A stretch of DNA of 64,000 nt from Agrobacterium rubi TR3 = NBRC 13261 (GTDB lineage: Bacteria; Pseudomonadota; Alphaproteobacteria; Rhizobiales; Rhizobiaceae), in the NCBI RefSeq assembly GCF_000739935.1, contig NZ_BBJU01000007.1, positions 434,001 to 498,000 on the forward strand, in the 5' to 3' direction. Positions 34,856 to 43,370 of this stretch are shown here, piece by piece (position 1 is the stretch's first letter; each line of letters starts with the position of its first letter). The notes beneath the pieces were generated by a model. It was not told where the DNA came from. It worked only from the letters and a program-made list of their open reading frames with translations, and did not search any database. Made by a program: the position numbers and the translations under genes.

Positions 34856-35089
34856 ATGACACAGATCCTTTCACCTCTTCCTGGAACGTTCTATCGCAGC
34901 GCAGCCCCCGGTCAGCCACCGCTCAAGGCAGATGGCGAAGACGTCGCCATCGGCGATGTCATAGGCCTCATCGAAGTGATGAAGTCTTTCCATGAAGTCC
35001 GCTCCGAAGTCGCGGGTAGCAGCGTCACCTTCCTCGTTGATAATGAAGACCCGGTGATGGCCGGTGCAGCGCTTGCGGACCTCAGCTGA
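34856..35089 (+). CDS. short biotin carboxyl carrier protein (AccB-like)
   Basis: A 77-residue single-domain biotinyl protein. The biotin site is EVMKSFHEV with Lys43, in place of the usual EAMKM, and the flanking LPGTFYR at the start is typical of AccB-type carriers. It lacks the N-terminal Pro/Ala-rich part of ordinary AccB, so it is the carrier domain alone. TGATG coupling (35087-35091) joins it to the biotin carboxylase gene. Presumably it shuttles carboxybiotin from that carboxylase to the PxpB/PxpC pair. Confidence 0.85.
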   Translation: MTQILSPLPGTFYRSAAPGQPPLKADGEDVAIGDVIGLIEVMKSFHEVRSEVAGSSVTFLVDNEDPVMAGAALADLS

Positions 35090-36453
35090 TGTTGAAAAAG
35101 CTGCTGATCGCCAATCGTGGGGAGATTGCGGTGCGCATTATTCGCGCAGCTCAGGATCTCGGCATTGCGACCGTTGCCGTTTATTCCGCAGCCGATGCCG
35201 ACGCCTTGCATGTGCAGCTTGCCGATGAGGCGGTGAATATCGGTCCTCCCGCCGCCAAGAAATCCTATCTCAACATCGACGCCATTCTTGAAGCGGCCCG
35301 CAGCACCGGCTGCGACAGCGTCCATCCCGGTTATGGATTTCTCGCAGAAAATGCCGCGTTCTCGGACGCCGTCACGGCGGCCGGTCTCGTCTTTGTCGGG
35401 CCTTCGGGCAATGCGATCCGTTTGATGGGAGACAAGGTATCGGCGCGTGTCGCAGCGGCAGCAGCGGGTGTTCCCGTCGTTCCGGGTTCTGCCGGTCGCG
35501 TAGAGAGCATCGAAGCGGCGCGAGATGTTCTGGCAGAAACAGGTTTCCCGGTCATGATCAAGGCCGCAGCCGGTGGCGGCGGTCGCGGTATTCGCATCGC
35601 CAATTCGGCTGCCGAATTCGAGCAGGCCTATCCGCAGGCGCAGGCAGAAGCCTTGGCTGCATTCGGTGACGGTGGTCTCTATATGGAAAAGGTCATCGGA
35701 CAGGCGCGCCATATCGAAGTGCAGGTTCTGGCTGACGGCCGTGATGCCGTCCATTGTTATGAGCGAGAGTGCTCGCTTCAGCGCAGACGCCAAAAGGTTT
35801 GGGAAGAAGCGCCGTCCCGAGCACTGTCCGATGCCTTGCGGGAAGAGCTTTGCGCATCGGCTGTGGCGCTGGCAAAGGCCGTGTCCTACTCCGGTGCAGG
35901 CACGGTCGAATATCTCTATGACGATGCAGCCGATCGCTTTTATTTCATCGAAATGAACACCCGCATTCAGGTCGAGCACCCTGTGACCGAAGCTATCACC
36001 GGGATCGACCTCGTTGCGGAGATGCTGCGGATCGCAGGTGGTGAGCCGTTGCGGTTGGCGCAAGATGACATCAAGGTTAAGGGGCACGCCATCGAGGTGC
36101 GGCTGAATGCCGAAGACCCGGCCAAGGATTTCGCGCCGTTTCCCGGCAAGGTGGACAATCTTCGCATCCCCGGCGGTCCCGGCGTCCGTTTCGATTCCAT
36201 GCTCTACAATGGCTACCAGATACCGCCTTTTTACGACTCGCTTCTGGCAAAGCTCATCGTGCATGCAGAAACACGTGAAGCGGCCATTGCACGCCTGACA
36301 AGAGCATTGAAAGAACTCGAAATTACCGGAGTGAAAACCACCAAGCCCTTGTTTCTGGCCCTTGCCGCCGACCCTGCGGTACAGGCCGGAGACGTCCACA
36401 CGCGCTGGCTGGAAGGCTGGCTGACCGAAAACGCAGCGGCGCTCGCCGGCTGA
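35089..36453 (+). CDS. biotin carboxylase (AccC-like)
   Basis: A 454-residue biotin carboxylase. N-terminal KLLIANRGEIAVRIIRAAQD, ATP-grasp loop KAAAGGGGRGIRIA, the biotin/bicarbonate site YECSLQRRRQKV-type segment (ERECSLQRRRQKVWEEAPS) and catalytic FIEMNTRIQVEHPVTE are all present. Full-length for AccC. Its placement between a carrier domain and KipI/KipA homologues, away from fatty-acid genes, suggests a dedicated carboxylase rather than the housekeeping acetyl-CoA enzyme. Translationally coupled to the carrier gene; pxpB starts 12 bp after its stop. Confidence 0.93.
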   Translation: MLKKLLIANRGEIAVRIIRAAQDLGIATVAVYSAADADALHVQLADEAVNIGPPAAKKSYLNIDAILEAARSTGCDSVHPGYGFLAENAAFSDAVTAAGLVFVGPSGNAIRLMGDKVSARVAAAAAGVPVVPGSAGRVESIEAARDVLAETGFPVMIKAAAGGGGRGIRIANSAAEFEQAYPQAQAEALAAFGDGGLYMEKVIGQARHIEVQVLADGRDAVHCYERECSLQRRRQKVWEEAPSRALSDALREELCASAVALAKAVSYSGAGTVEYLYDDAADRFYFIEMNTRIQVEHPVTEAITGIDLVAEMLRIAGGEPLRLAQDDIKVKGHAIEVRLNAEDPAKDFAPFPGKVDNLRIPGGPGVRFDSMLYNGYQIPPFYDSLLAKLIVHAETREAAIARLTRALKELEITGVKTTKPLFLALAADPAVQAGDVHTRWLEGWLTENAAALAG

Positions 36454-36465
36454 AAAGGAGAAGCG

Positions 36466-37341
36466 ATGTCGATACGATTCAACTTCGGCGGCGACGAACA
36501 CATCTTCGGAGAAGTGTCCGAAGAGATGTCGCTTGCCTCGTTTTTCACCGGCCTGTCGATGATCAATGCGGTGCGTCAGGCCAATATTCGTGGCGTGACC
36601 GAAACCTGCCCGGCCAATGCCAGCTTTCAGATCCGCTTCAACCCGGACATCATCTCCCCACAGGATTTGCTCAAAGAGCTGACCTCGATGGAAGATGCGG
36701 CATCGAAATCCGATGCCGCACTGAAAACGCGGATCATCGAACTGCCGGTCTATTTCCAGGACCCGTGGACGCACGAGACCGCCATGCGGTTTCGCGAACG
36801 TCATCAGGACCCGAACTCGACCGATCTGGAATATTCCGCCCGCATCAACGGATACGGCACGGTTGAAGAGTTCATTGCGGCCTATTCCGGCCAGCCATGG
36901 TTCGTGTCGATGGTCGGTTTCGTGGCGGGTCTGCCGTGGCTCTACCAGATGGTCGAGCGCAAAAAGCAGATCGAAGCGCCGAAATATCTGCGGCCTCGCA
37001 CGGATACGCCAAAGCTGACGGTAGGGCATGGTGGCTGCTTTGCGGCGATCTATTCCGTGCGCGGTGCCGGTGGCTATCAGATGTATGGTGTGACTCCCGC
37101 GCCTATCTATGATCCCACCCGCAAGGTTCGGTACCTGACGGATGAGATGTGCCTGTTCAAACCGGGTGATATCGTCAAGTTCAAGTCGATCACTCGCGAT
37201 GAATATGACGCGATGCTGGAGGAGATCGAAGCCAATCGCTGGCAACCGGTGGTGCGCGATTGCAGCTTCAGCCTCGCCAGTTTCAACAATGACATTTACG
37301 GCACCAACGCCCAACTGATGGAGCTGCTCCATGGCCGTTAA
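36466..37341 (+). CDS. pxpB: 5-oxoprolinase subunit B / KipI family
   Basis: A 291-residue KipI-type protein (urea carboxylase C-terminal AHS1 domain). It starts with SIRFNFGGDEHIFGEVS and contains PVYFQDPWTHETAMR, FVGFVAGLPWLYQMVE-like VSMVGFVAGLPWLY and the Gly-rich VRGAGGYQMYGVTPAP. It is longer than typical KipI (about 220 residues) by an N-terminal/insert region. Its end overlaps pxpC by 11 bp. Together with PxpC it equals the carboxyltransferase half of urea carboxylase. Confidence 0.88.
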   Translation: MSIRFNFGGDEHIFGEVSEEMSLASFFTGLSMINAVRQANIRGVTETCPANASFQIRFNPDIISPQDLLKELTSMEDAASKSDAALKTRIIELPVYFQDPWTHETAMRFRERHQDPNSTDLEYSARINGYGTVEEFIAAYSGQPWFVSMVGFVAGLPWLYQMVERKKQIEAPKYLRPRTDTPKLTVGHGGCFAAIYSVRGAGGYQMYGVTPAPIYDPTRKVRYLTDEMCLFKPGDIVKFKSITRDEYDAMLEEIEANRWQPVVRDCSFSLASFNNDIYGTNAQLMELLHGR

Positions 37342-38302
37342 CGTTATCACGCCTGGCCTTGCCACCTCGGTTCAGGACCTCGGTCGCCCCGGTTATTATC
37401 ACTCCGGCATTCCCGAAGGTGGCGGCATGGACCGCTTTTCCACCCGCATCGCTAATGTTCTGGTGGGCAACGATCCCGGTTCTGCCGTGTTGGAAGTGAC
37501 CTTCATGGGGCCGGAACTGGAGTTCACCCAGCCTGCTGTCGTCGCCGTCACAGGTGGCGAGTTGCCACCCAAGGTGAATGGTGTCGAACAACCAACATGG
37601 GAAAGCTTCGAGATCAAAGCAGGCGATCGCCTGTCGTTCGGTTATCTGAAAGCGGGTGCTCGGGCCTATATCGCGATTTCCGGCGGTATCGACGTCCCCG
37701 TCGTTCTGGGGTCTCGCTCGACCTATGTGCTGGGTGCGCTCGGTGGCTTTGAAGGGCGTGTTCTCAAGGCAGGTGACGTGCTTCCGATCGGCGAAGGCTT
37801 AGGCACGGCAGGACTTTCCCTTCCGTCCCATTTGCGTGGTCTGAGTGCCATGCCCGCTGAACTGCGCATGTTGCCGGGCATTTACTGGCATCGCATTACG
37901 GAAGCTGCCGGAAAGCGCTTTTTCGAGGATACATGGAAGGTGGCACCGGAAGCAGACCGTATCGGTTATCGCTTCCGGGGTGGCACGCCGCTGGAATTCA
38001 TGCCGCGCGAGCAGCCTTTCGGCGCCGGCTCGGACCCGTCCAATATCGTAGATGCCTGCTATCCCTATGGTTCGGTCCAAGTACCGAGCGGCACGGAACC
38101 GATCGTGCTTCACCGCGATGCGGTGTCGGGCGGCGGTTACATGATGCTGGGTGTGGTCATATCAGCAGATATGGACCGCATCGCGCAATTGCAGCCGCAC
38201 ACTCCGGCGCAATTCGCGCCTGTCACGCTTGAGCAAGCGCTGGCCGCGCGGGCTGACCGGCAGGCCGCTCTTGCCAAGGCAGAAGAATTCCTGACCGCCT
38301 GA
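37331..38302 (+). CDS. pxpC: 5-oxoprolinase subunit C / KipA family, biotin-dependent carboxyltransferase
   Basis: A 323-residue KipA-type protein (AHS2 domain). Signatures: VITPGLATSVQDLGRPGYYH at the N-terminus, GIPEGGGMDRFSTRIANVLVGN, AYIAISGGIDVPVVLGSRST, and GYMMLGVVISADMDRIAQL near the C-terminus. In urea carboxylase the same domain transfers carboxyl from biotin to urea. Overlaps pxpB by 11 bp. The 255-bp gap that follows, before the ABC transporter genes, has no ORF; it contains only minor GC-rich inverted repeats. Confidence 0.9.
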   Translation: MAVNVITPGLATSVQDLGRPGYYHSGIPEGGGMDRFSTRIANVLVGNDPGSAVLEVTFMGPELEFTQPAVVAVTGGELPPKVNGVEQPTWESFEIKAGDRLSFGYLKAGARAYIAISGGIDVPVVLGSRSTYVLGALGGFEGRVLKAGDVLPIGEGLGTAGLSLPSHLRGLSAMPAELRMLPGIYWHRITEAAGKRFFEDTWKVAPEADRIGYRFRGGTPLEFMPREQPFGAGSDPSNIVDACYPYGSVQVPSGTEPIVLHRDAVSGGGYMMLGVVISADMDRIAQLQPHTPAQFAPVTLEQALAARADRQAALAKAEEFLTA

Positions 38303-38557
38303 TGCGGTCGGGTATGTCCGGAAGAGGAACCGGAGATGTCCAGGGGAGGGATCGGTCAGCCGAGCTGATCCTCCGCCGCGCCAGATCACTATATCCGGCG
38401 CGCGCAACAACAAGACGAAGCCGATAAACGGCGTGAATTTATGCCGAGCGATCCGCAGAGATTGCCGGAAGAATAAGGGGAACATCGCTGGAATTTGCAG
38501 GCCGTGGCACGGTCCGTTCCAGCATGCCCTTTCCTGAACAACATAAGGAACAGGGAA

Positions 38558-39310
38558 ATGGGTCTACTGAGTGCAGAAAACGTCTCCGTCGCCTTTGCGG
38601 GGCTGAAGGCGCTGTCGTCGGTGACGCTGGACATCACGCCCGGACATATCAGCGGCCTTATCGGCCCCAATGGTGCTGGCAAGACCACGCTGGTCAATGT
38701 TCTCACGGGTTTTCAGGCTCCGACCGAAGGAGCCATCAATCTCGACGGTTCACCGCTCAGCGGGCTCAAGCCGCATATGGTGCGCCGCCGTGGCATCGCC
38801 CGAACCTTTCAGGGCGGACGCCTGTTTCGGGATCTCGCCGTTATCGACAATCTCGAAGTGACAGGCGTCGGCCTGGGCATGAGCAGGCGTGCTGCCGTTG
38901 CCGAGGCTCAGGCCATGCTGGACTGGATGGGCATTGGCGCTCTCGGATCGCGCATCGCCGGAACACTGCCCTATACGGATGAGCGCCGCGTTGCCATCGG
39001 CCGTGCGCTCATGGGACGCCCGTCCTACATCCTTCTCGATGAACCCGCTGCCGGGATGAGCAGTCACGAGGCGAAAGATTTGTCAGCGTTGATAAAGCGT
39101 ATCGCGCGCGATCTTGGCTGTGGCGTTCTGATCATCGAGCATAATGTGGGTCTGGTGCTCGGTCTCTGCGATCATATCGTGGTTCTCGATTCCGGCGCTG
39201 TTATCGAAGAAGGCACGCCCGCCGCCATTCGCGGCAGCGAGAAGGTGCGCCACGCCTATATGGGAACCGCTGCCGATACGGATCTGCCCGTCGTGGAGGC
39301 GCTGCAATGA
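38558..39310 (+). CDS. livG: branched-chain-type ABC transporter ATPase (LivG-like)
   Basis: A 250-residue LivG-type ATPase. Walker A is GPNGAGKTT, the LivG-specific GIARTFQGGRLFRDLAV follows, and Walker B is YILLDEPAAGM. The usual ABC signature (LSxGQ) is replaced by LPYTDERR, so both the Ser and the Gly are missing. The ATG at 38558 follows AAGGAACAGGG; a longer frame upstream is unlikely. It overlaps livF by 4 bp. First gene of a LivGFHM plus binding-protein operon, codirectional with pxp; the ligand is probably the lactam or an amino acid product. Confidence 0.9.
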   Translation: MGLLSAENVSVAFAGLKALSSVTLDITPGHISGLIGPNGAGKTTLVNVLTGFQAPTEGAINLDGSPLSGLKPHMVRRRGIARTFQGGRLFRDLAVIDNLEVTGVGLGMSRRAAVAEAQAMLDWMGIGALGSRIAGTLPYTDERRVAIGRALMGRPSYILLDEPAAGMSSHEAKDLSALIKRIARDLGCGVLIIEHNVGLVLGLCDHIVVLDSGAVIEEGTPAAIRGSEKVRHAYMGTAADTDLPVVEALQ

Positions 39311-40041
39311 GTATTCTTGCGGTTTCCGAAGTTGAAATTCGCTATGGCAGGCTGACAGCAGTGCGCGGCGTTTCCTTTTCCATGCAAGAGGGTGAGATTC
39401 TCTTCATCACCGGCCCGAACGGCGCTGGCAAATCCTCGCTGATGCGGGCGATTGCCGGCGTAACCCCGGCCTCTGCCGGACGCATCGATTTTCATGGTAG
39501 CGAAATCACCGGCAAAGCACCTGAAGACATTGCGCGCCTTGGCTTTTCCATGGTGCCAGAGGGCCGTGAGGTTTTCGGTTCGCTGACCGTCGAGGAGAAC
39601 CTTCTTGTCGGAACCGGAATGCACGCCCGTGACCGTGGCTGGCGCGCTCGTGCCGCCACAGAAATGGAGGCGGTCTACGCGACGTTTCCGATGCTTAAAG
39701 ATCGTCGCAACGGGCAGGCGGGCCTTCTGTCTGGCGGCCAACAGCAGATGCTGGTGATCGGTCGCGCTCTTATGACCAATCCACGTCTGATTGCCATCGA
39801 TGAGCCATCGCTGGGTCTTGCTCCCAACATCACCGATCAGGTCTACGAGCGATTGATCGCGTTGCAAGCCGAACGTCGCTTGACGCTTCTGATCGTGGAG
39901 CAAAGCTCTGCCCGCGCCGTCATGGTCGGTGGGCGGATGATCCTCATGCGCGGCGGCGAGATCGTGCTGGATGGCGATGCTCGCACACTCGGCAACAGTG
40001 AGGCCATTCAGGCCGCCTATTTCGGTTACGAGGATCATTGA
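39307..40041 (+). CDS. livF: branched-chain-type ABC transporter ATPase (LivF-like)
   Basis: A 244-residue LivF-type ATPase with intact motifs: Walker A GPNGAGKSS, signature LLSGGQQQMLVIGRAL, Walker B LIAIDEPSLGLAPN, and the LivF-typical GFSMVPEGREVFGSLTVEEN. It pairs with the LivG-like subunit. Starts inside the livG stop (ATGA at 39307-39310) and is followed one base after its stop by livH. Confidence 0.93.
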   Translation: MSILAVSEVEIRYGRLTAVRGVSFSMQEGEILFITGPNGAGKSSLMRAIAGVTPASAGRIDFHGSEITGKAPEDIARLGFSMVPEGREVFGSLTVEENLLVGTGMHARDRGWRARAATEMEAVYATFPMLKDRRNGQAGLLSGGQQQMLVIGRALMTNPRLIAIDEPSLGLAPNITDQVYERLIALQAERRLTLLIVEQSSARAVMVGGRMILMRGGEIVLDGDARTLGNSEAIQAAYFGYEDH

Positions 40042-40042
40042 G

Positions 40043-40948
40043 ATGTTACAGATCGTCTTCGACTCGCTGTCTCTCGGCTCGCTTTATGCCCTTGGTGCCC
40101 TCGGCATTGCGCTCATTTTCGGTGTCATGCGGTTGGTCAACTTCGCCCATGGCGATGTCATCGCCTTTTGCATCTTCGCACTGTTGTGGCCATCGACCGA
40201 TGCCATGGCCATCGTCTTTGCGGGTCAACTACCTTGGTATCTGCTGGTGCCGCTGGTGCTGATCACGGGCGCAGGCTTGTCGGTGCTGTGCGAAATCGTC
40301 GTTTTCCGGCGATTCCGGCGGGCCAATCCGGCAACCATGATGATTGCGTCCTTCGCGCTCGGTTTCGTCATTCGCTACTTCCTGTTGATGCTGTTTACCA
40401 GCCGACCGAAATCCATCTCGCTGTTGCCGATGCTCTCGCAACCGGTGGAGATTTTTGGCGCGCGGCTACCGCTTCTGCAACTGATCACCATTATCACAAC
40501 GGTGTTGATCCTCATCGGCCTGTCGCTCTTTCTGCGACGTACCCGCTTTGGTCTTGAAATGCGCGCGGCGGCGGAAAACTTTTCCATGGCCCGTATGCTG
40601 GGTGTTCGCGCGAACCGCGTCATCATGGGTGCTTTTGCACTGTCCGGCGCGCTGGCCGGTGCCATTGCTCTCATCTTCGGCAGCCAGACCGGAACGGCCG
40701 ATATCCAGATGGGGGCGTCGATCATGCTGATGGCCTTTATCGCCACCGTCATCGGCGGGCTCGGTAGTCTGGCGGGGGCTGTGCTTGCGGGCTTCCTGTT
40801 GGGCGCTGCCTCCGTCGTCATGCAAGTCATGCTGCCGGTAGATGCCCGCCCGTTCCGCGACGCCTTCGTTTATGGCGCGGTCATCCTCGTGCTTCTGTTC
40901 CGCCCACAGGGCCTGATCGCCGCGCGCGGCACCAAGGAAAGGGTCTGA
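40043..40948 (+). CDS. livH: branched-chain-type ABC transporter permease (LivH-like)
   Basis: A 301-residue polytopic permease starting with LQIVFDSLSLGSLYALGALG and VMRLVNFAHGD, both diagnostic of LivH. The coupling-loop region ENFSMARMLGVRANRV and the late ATVIGGLGSLAGAVLAG helix pair are present. The ATG at 40043 is used; the upstream in-frame codon at 39971 lies inside livF. Confidence 0.93.
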   Translation: MLQIVFDSLSLGSLYALGALGIALIFGVMRLVNFAHGDVIAFCIFALLWPSTDAMAIVFAGQLPWYLLVPLVLITGAGLSVLCEIVVFRRFRRANPATMMIASFALGFVIRYFLLMLFTSRPKSISLLPMLSQPVEIFGARLPLLQLITIITTVLILIGLSLFLRRTRFGLEMRAAAENFSMARMLGVRANRVIMGAFALSGALAGAIALIFGSQTGTADIQMGASIMLMAFIATVIGGLGSLAGAVLAGFLLGAASVVMQVMLPVDARPFRDAFVYGAVILVLLFRPQGLIAARGTKERV

Positions 40949-40952
40949 CGCC

Positions 40953-42035
40953 ATGACCATCGCAACCATGCCAGACCTCCCCATCGAGCTGGCGTCTCCA
41001 AAGAAACCCGCCCCTTTCTCATTGGCGCGCCGCACCATCATGACGCCGATCCTGTTGTCGCTGCTGCTTCTGGCGATCGCGGTGCTCACGGTGATGACCG
41101 GGTCGAAGCCTTTTAATCAGGCCGTCATCGACGTCTTCGTGCGTGTCACGCTGGTTGTCGGTCTCTACATCTTTATCGGTAATTCTGGTGTCTTGAGCTT
41201 CGGGCATATCGGCTTTACCTGCCTTGGTGCCTATGCCGCTGCATGGCTCACCATCAACCCGATCATGAAGAAAAGCGCGCTTCCGGGCCTGCCACAATGG
41301 TTGCTGGATACGCGATTGCCCTATTGGGAATCGGCCATATTGGCAGCGCTCTTTGCGGGTGTCGTGGCGCTCGTCTTCGGCAAGGTGCTGATGCGGCTTT
41401 CCGGCATCGCAGCTTCGATTGCGACCTTTGCCGTGCTGGCGATGATCAATACGGTCTATTCCAACTGGGAGGATGTGACCGGCGCGACATCCTCGGTGGT
41501 CGGCATCCCCATCGTCAGAACCATCTGGCCCTATGTCATCGCCGCCGTCATCGCTGTCTTCATCGCCTGGGCGCACGCCATTTCCCGTTCAGGCCTTGCA
41601 CTGCGGGCCGCGCGTGACGAACCGACGGCTGCTGCGGCATCCGGTGTAGATATTCCCAAAGAGCGTCTCGTCGCCTTCACAATTTCCGGTGCCGTCATGG
41701 GACTGGGCGGCGCGTTGATGGCGCATTCCATCGGCGTAGTGACGCCCGATACGTTCTATCTCGGCCTGACCTTCATCACGCTGTCCATGCTTGTCGTCGG
41801 CGGCATGAACAGCCTGTCCGGCGCTGTGATCGGCGTGGTTCTGCTCTCTACCCTCATTCAGGCACTCCGCATGCTTGAGGCCGGTGTCCCCGTTGGCACT
41901 GTCACCTTTGCCCTTCCCAAGGGGCTTCAGGAGATCGCCCTCGGTGTCATTATGATCGTGATCCTCGCGCTTCGTCCTGCCGGGTTGATCGGCAACCGCG
42001 AGATTACCTTGTTTCGTCGCAGTCACAACAAATAG
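40953..42035 (+). CDS. livM: branched-chain-type ABC transporter permease (LivM-like)
   Basis: A 360-residue permease with a ~30-residue polar N-terminal tail, the LivM segment GNSGVLSFGHIGFTCLGAYAA-type loop, coupling loop RAARDEPTAAAASGVDI, and the VVGGMNSLSGAVIG helix pair. It is the partner of the LivH-like protein, 4 bp upstream. The binding-protein gene follows 40 bp later with its own AAAGGAGAA ribosome-binding site. Confidence 0.92.
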   Translation: MTIATMPDLPIELASPKKPAPFSLARRTIMTPILLSLLLLAIAVLTVMTGSKPFNQAVIDVFVRVTLVVGLYIFIGNSGVLSFGHIGFTCLGAYAAAWLTINPIMKKSALPGLPQWLLDTRLPYWESAILAALFAGVVALVFGKVLMRLSGIAASIATFAVLAMINTVYSNWEDVTGATSSVVGIPIVRTIWPYVIAAVIAVFIAWAHAISRSGLALRAARDEPTAAAASGVDIPKERLVAFTISGAVMGLGGALMAHSIGVVTPDTFYLGLTFITLSMLVVGGMNSLSGAVIGVVLLSTLIQALRMLEAGVPVGTVTFALPKGLQEIALGVIMIVILALRPAGLIGNREITLFRRSHNK

Positions 42036-42075
42036 CCGGCGGAGAGGAAACCGCACGGCAATAAAGGAGAACGAC

Positions 42076-43269
42076 ATGGCGTATATGACGAGAATGCTTT
42101 CTGCGGTTCTGGCGACTGCCATGACCACCTTACCGGCATGGGCGGACGACGACAAAATCGTGGTTGGCTTTGCGACCGGCGCTTCCGGCTTCATGGAAGC
42201 CTATGACAAACCGGCGCAGGATGCGGCGATGATCCGCATCGACGAGATCAATGCGGCGGGTGGCCTGCTCGGCAAGAAGATCGAGGTCGTCAGTGCCGAT
42301 ACGAAATCCGACCGGGCAGAAGGTGCCAAAGCCGGTCTTTCGGTCATCGACAAGGGCGCCGACCTCGTCGTCGTGTCATGCGACTACGACTTCGGTGCAC
42401 CAGCGGCGCTAGCGGCTGAAGATGCGGGACTTGTCTCGTTCTTCCTTTGCGCAGAGTCGGTAAAGGCGGGCATCCAGGGCGTCGGCCCACACAGTTTCTC
42501 CGCTTCGGTTCTGGCTGCCGTGCAGGGTGCAACGATGGCGGAATGGGCTTTCAACGAAAAGAAAGCCAAGACCTATTACCGCCTGCTCGACACCTGGACC
42601 GAATACAATAAGGGCATTTGCGACGGTTTCGACTGGATGATGCCCAAGCTCGAAGCCAAGGGCGCAAAGCTCGTGGGCAAGGACACGTTCAAGAACGAGG
42701 ATGCTTCGATTGCCGCGCAGATCAGCCGCATCAAGGCGTTGCCGCAGGAACCCGATGCCATCATGCTGTGCACGATGATGCCGGGAGCCGTATCGGCCAT
42801 CAAGCAGATCCGGGCCGCCGGTATCAACTCAATGATCCTCAACGGTTCCGGCGTTGATGGAAGCTACTGGCTGTCGGCGGTGCCGGACCTGTCCAACTTC
42901 TTCACACCGGTTCAAGGCTCCATCTATGGCGACGACCCGAACCCGGCTGTTCAGACGTTCAATGCCGCCTACAAAAAGAAGACCGGCTCCGATCCATCCA
43001 GCCAATATGTTTATCCCGGCTATTCCATGATCGATGTCTGGGCAAAGGCCGTAGAGCGGGCAGGAACCACCGAAGCGGACGCTGTCGTGGCTGAACTCGA
43101 AAAGATGAAGGATGAACCGACGCTGTTCGGACCACGCACCTTCACGGCGGAACTGCACCACCAGAACAAGGCGCGTTATCTGATTGTCGAAACAAAAAAC
43201 GGAAAACCGGGTGTTGTCGGCAACTGGACGATATCTGAACCCGTTCCTCTGAGTGCTCTCGTCAAGTAA
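42076..43269 (+). CDS. ABC transporter substrate-binding protein (amino-acid/amide type)
   Basis: A 397-residue type I periplasmic binding protein. A Sec signal peptide is visible (TRMLSAVLATAMTTLPAWA/DDD), followed by DKIVVGFATGASGF and INAAGGLLGKKIEVVSADTKS, the usual LivJ/AmiC-like opening. It ends the transporter operon and is followed by a strong terminator. Its ligand decides what the whole island uses; linkage to hyu and pxp genes points to a cyclic amide, hydantoin or derived amino acid. Confidence 0.9.
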   Translation: MAYMTRMLSAVLATAMTTLPAWADDDKIVVGFATGASGFMEAYDKPAQDAAMIRIDEINAAGGLLGKKIEVVSADTKSDRAEGAKAGLSVIDKGADLVVVSCDYDFGAPAALAAEDAGLVSFFLCAESVKAGIQGVGPHSFSASVLAAVQGATMAEWAFNEKKAKTYYRLLDTWTEYNKGICDGFDWMMPKLEAKGAKLVGKDTFKNEDASIAAQISRIKALPQEPDAIMLCTMMPGAVSAIKQIRAAGINSMILNGSGVDGSYWLSAVPDLSNFFTPVQGSIYGDDPNPAVQTFNAAYKKKTGSDPSSQYVYPGYSMIDVWAKAVERAGTTEADAVVAELEKMKDEPTLFGPRTFTAELHHQNKARYLIVETKNGKPGVVGNWTISEPVPLSALVK

Positions 43270-43288
43270 AGCTGCCTTGAGCATCGAG

Positions 43289-43320
43289 CGCCATGCATCG
43301 AATAAGGATGCATGGCGTTT
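43289..43320 (+). terminator. intrinsic terminator of the liv operon
   Basis: A perfect 11-bp stem, CGCCATGCATC (43289-43299) with GATGCATGGCG (43307-43317), 7-base loop, followed by TTT. It lies 19 bp after the binding-protein stop. Confidence 0.8.
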
Positions 43321-43370
43321 GCATGTCTTGAAACGATGCGCGGTCGTGCCGCGCCCTGGGAGCGGTACAG

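Noticed and set aside
34912..37365. An open frame of over 800 codons on the minus strand across the pxp/biotin carboxylase genes
   Set aside because: It lies antisense to four well-conserved genes; its protein is His/Arg-rich with no recognisable motif, as expected for a high-G+C shadow frame.
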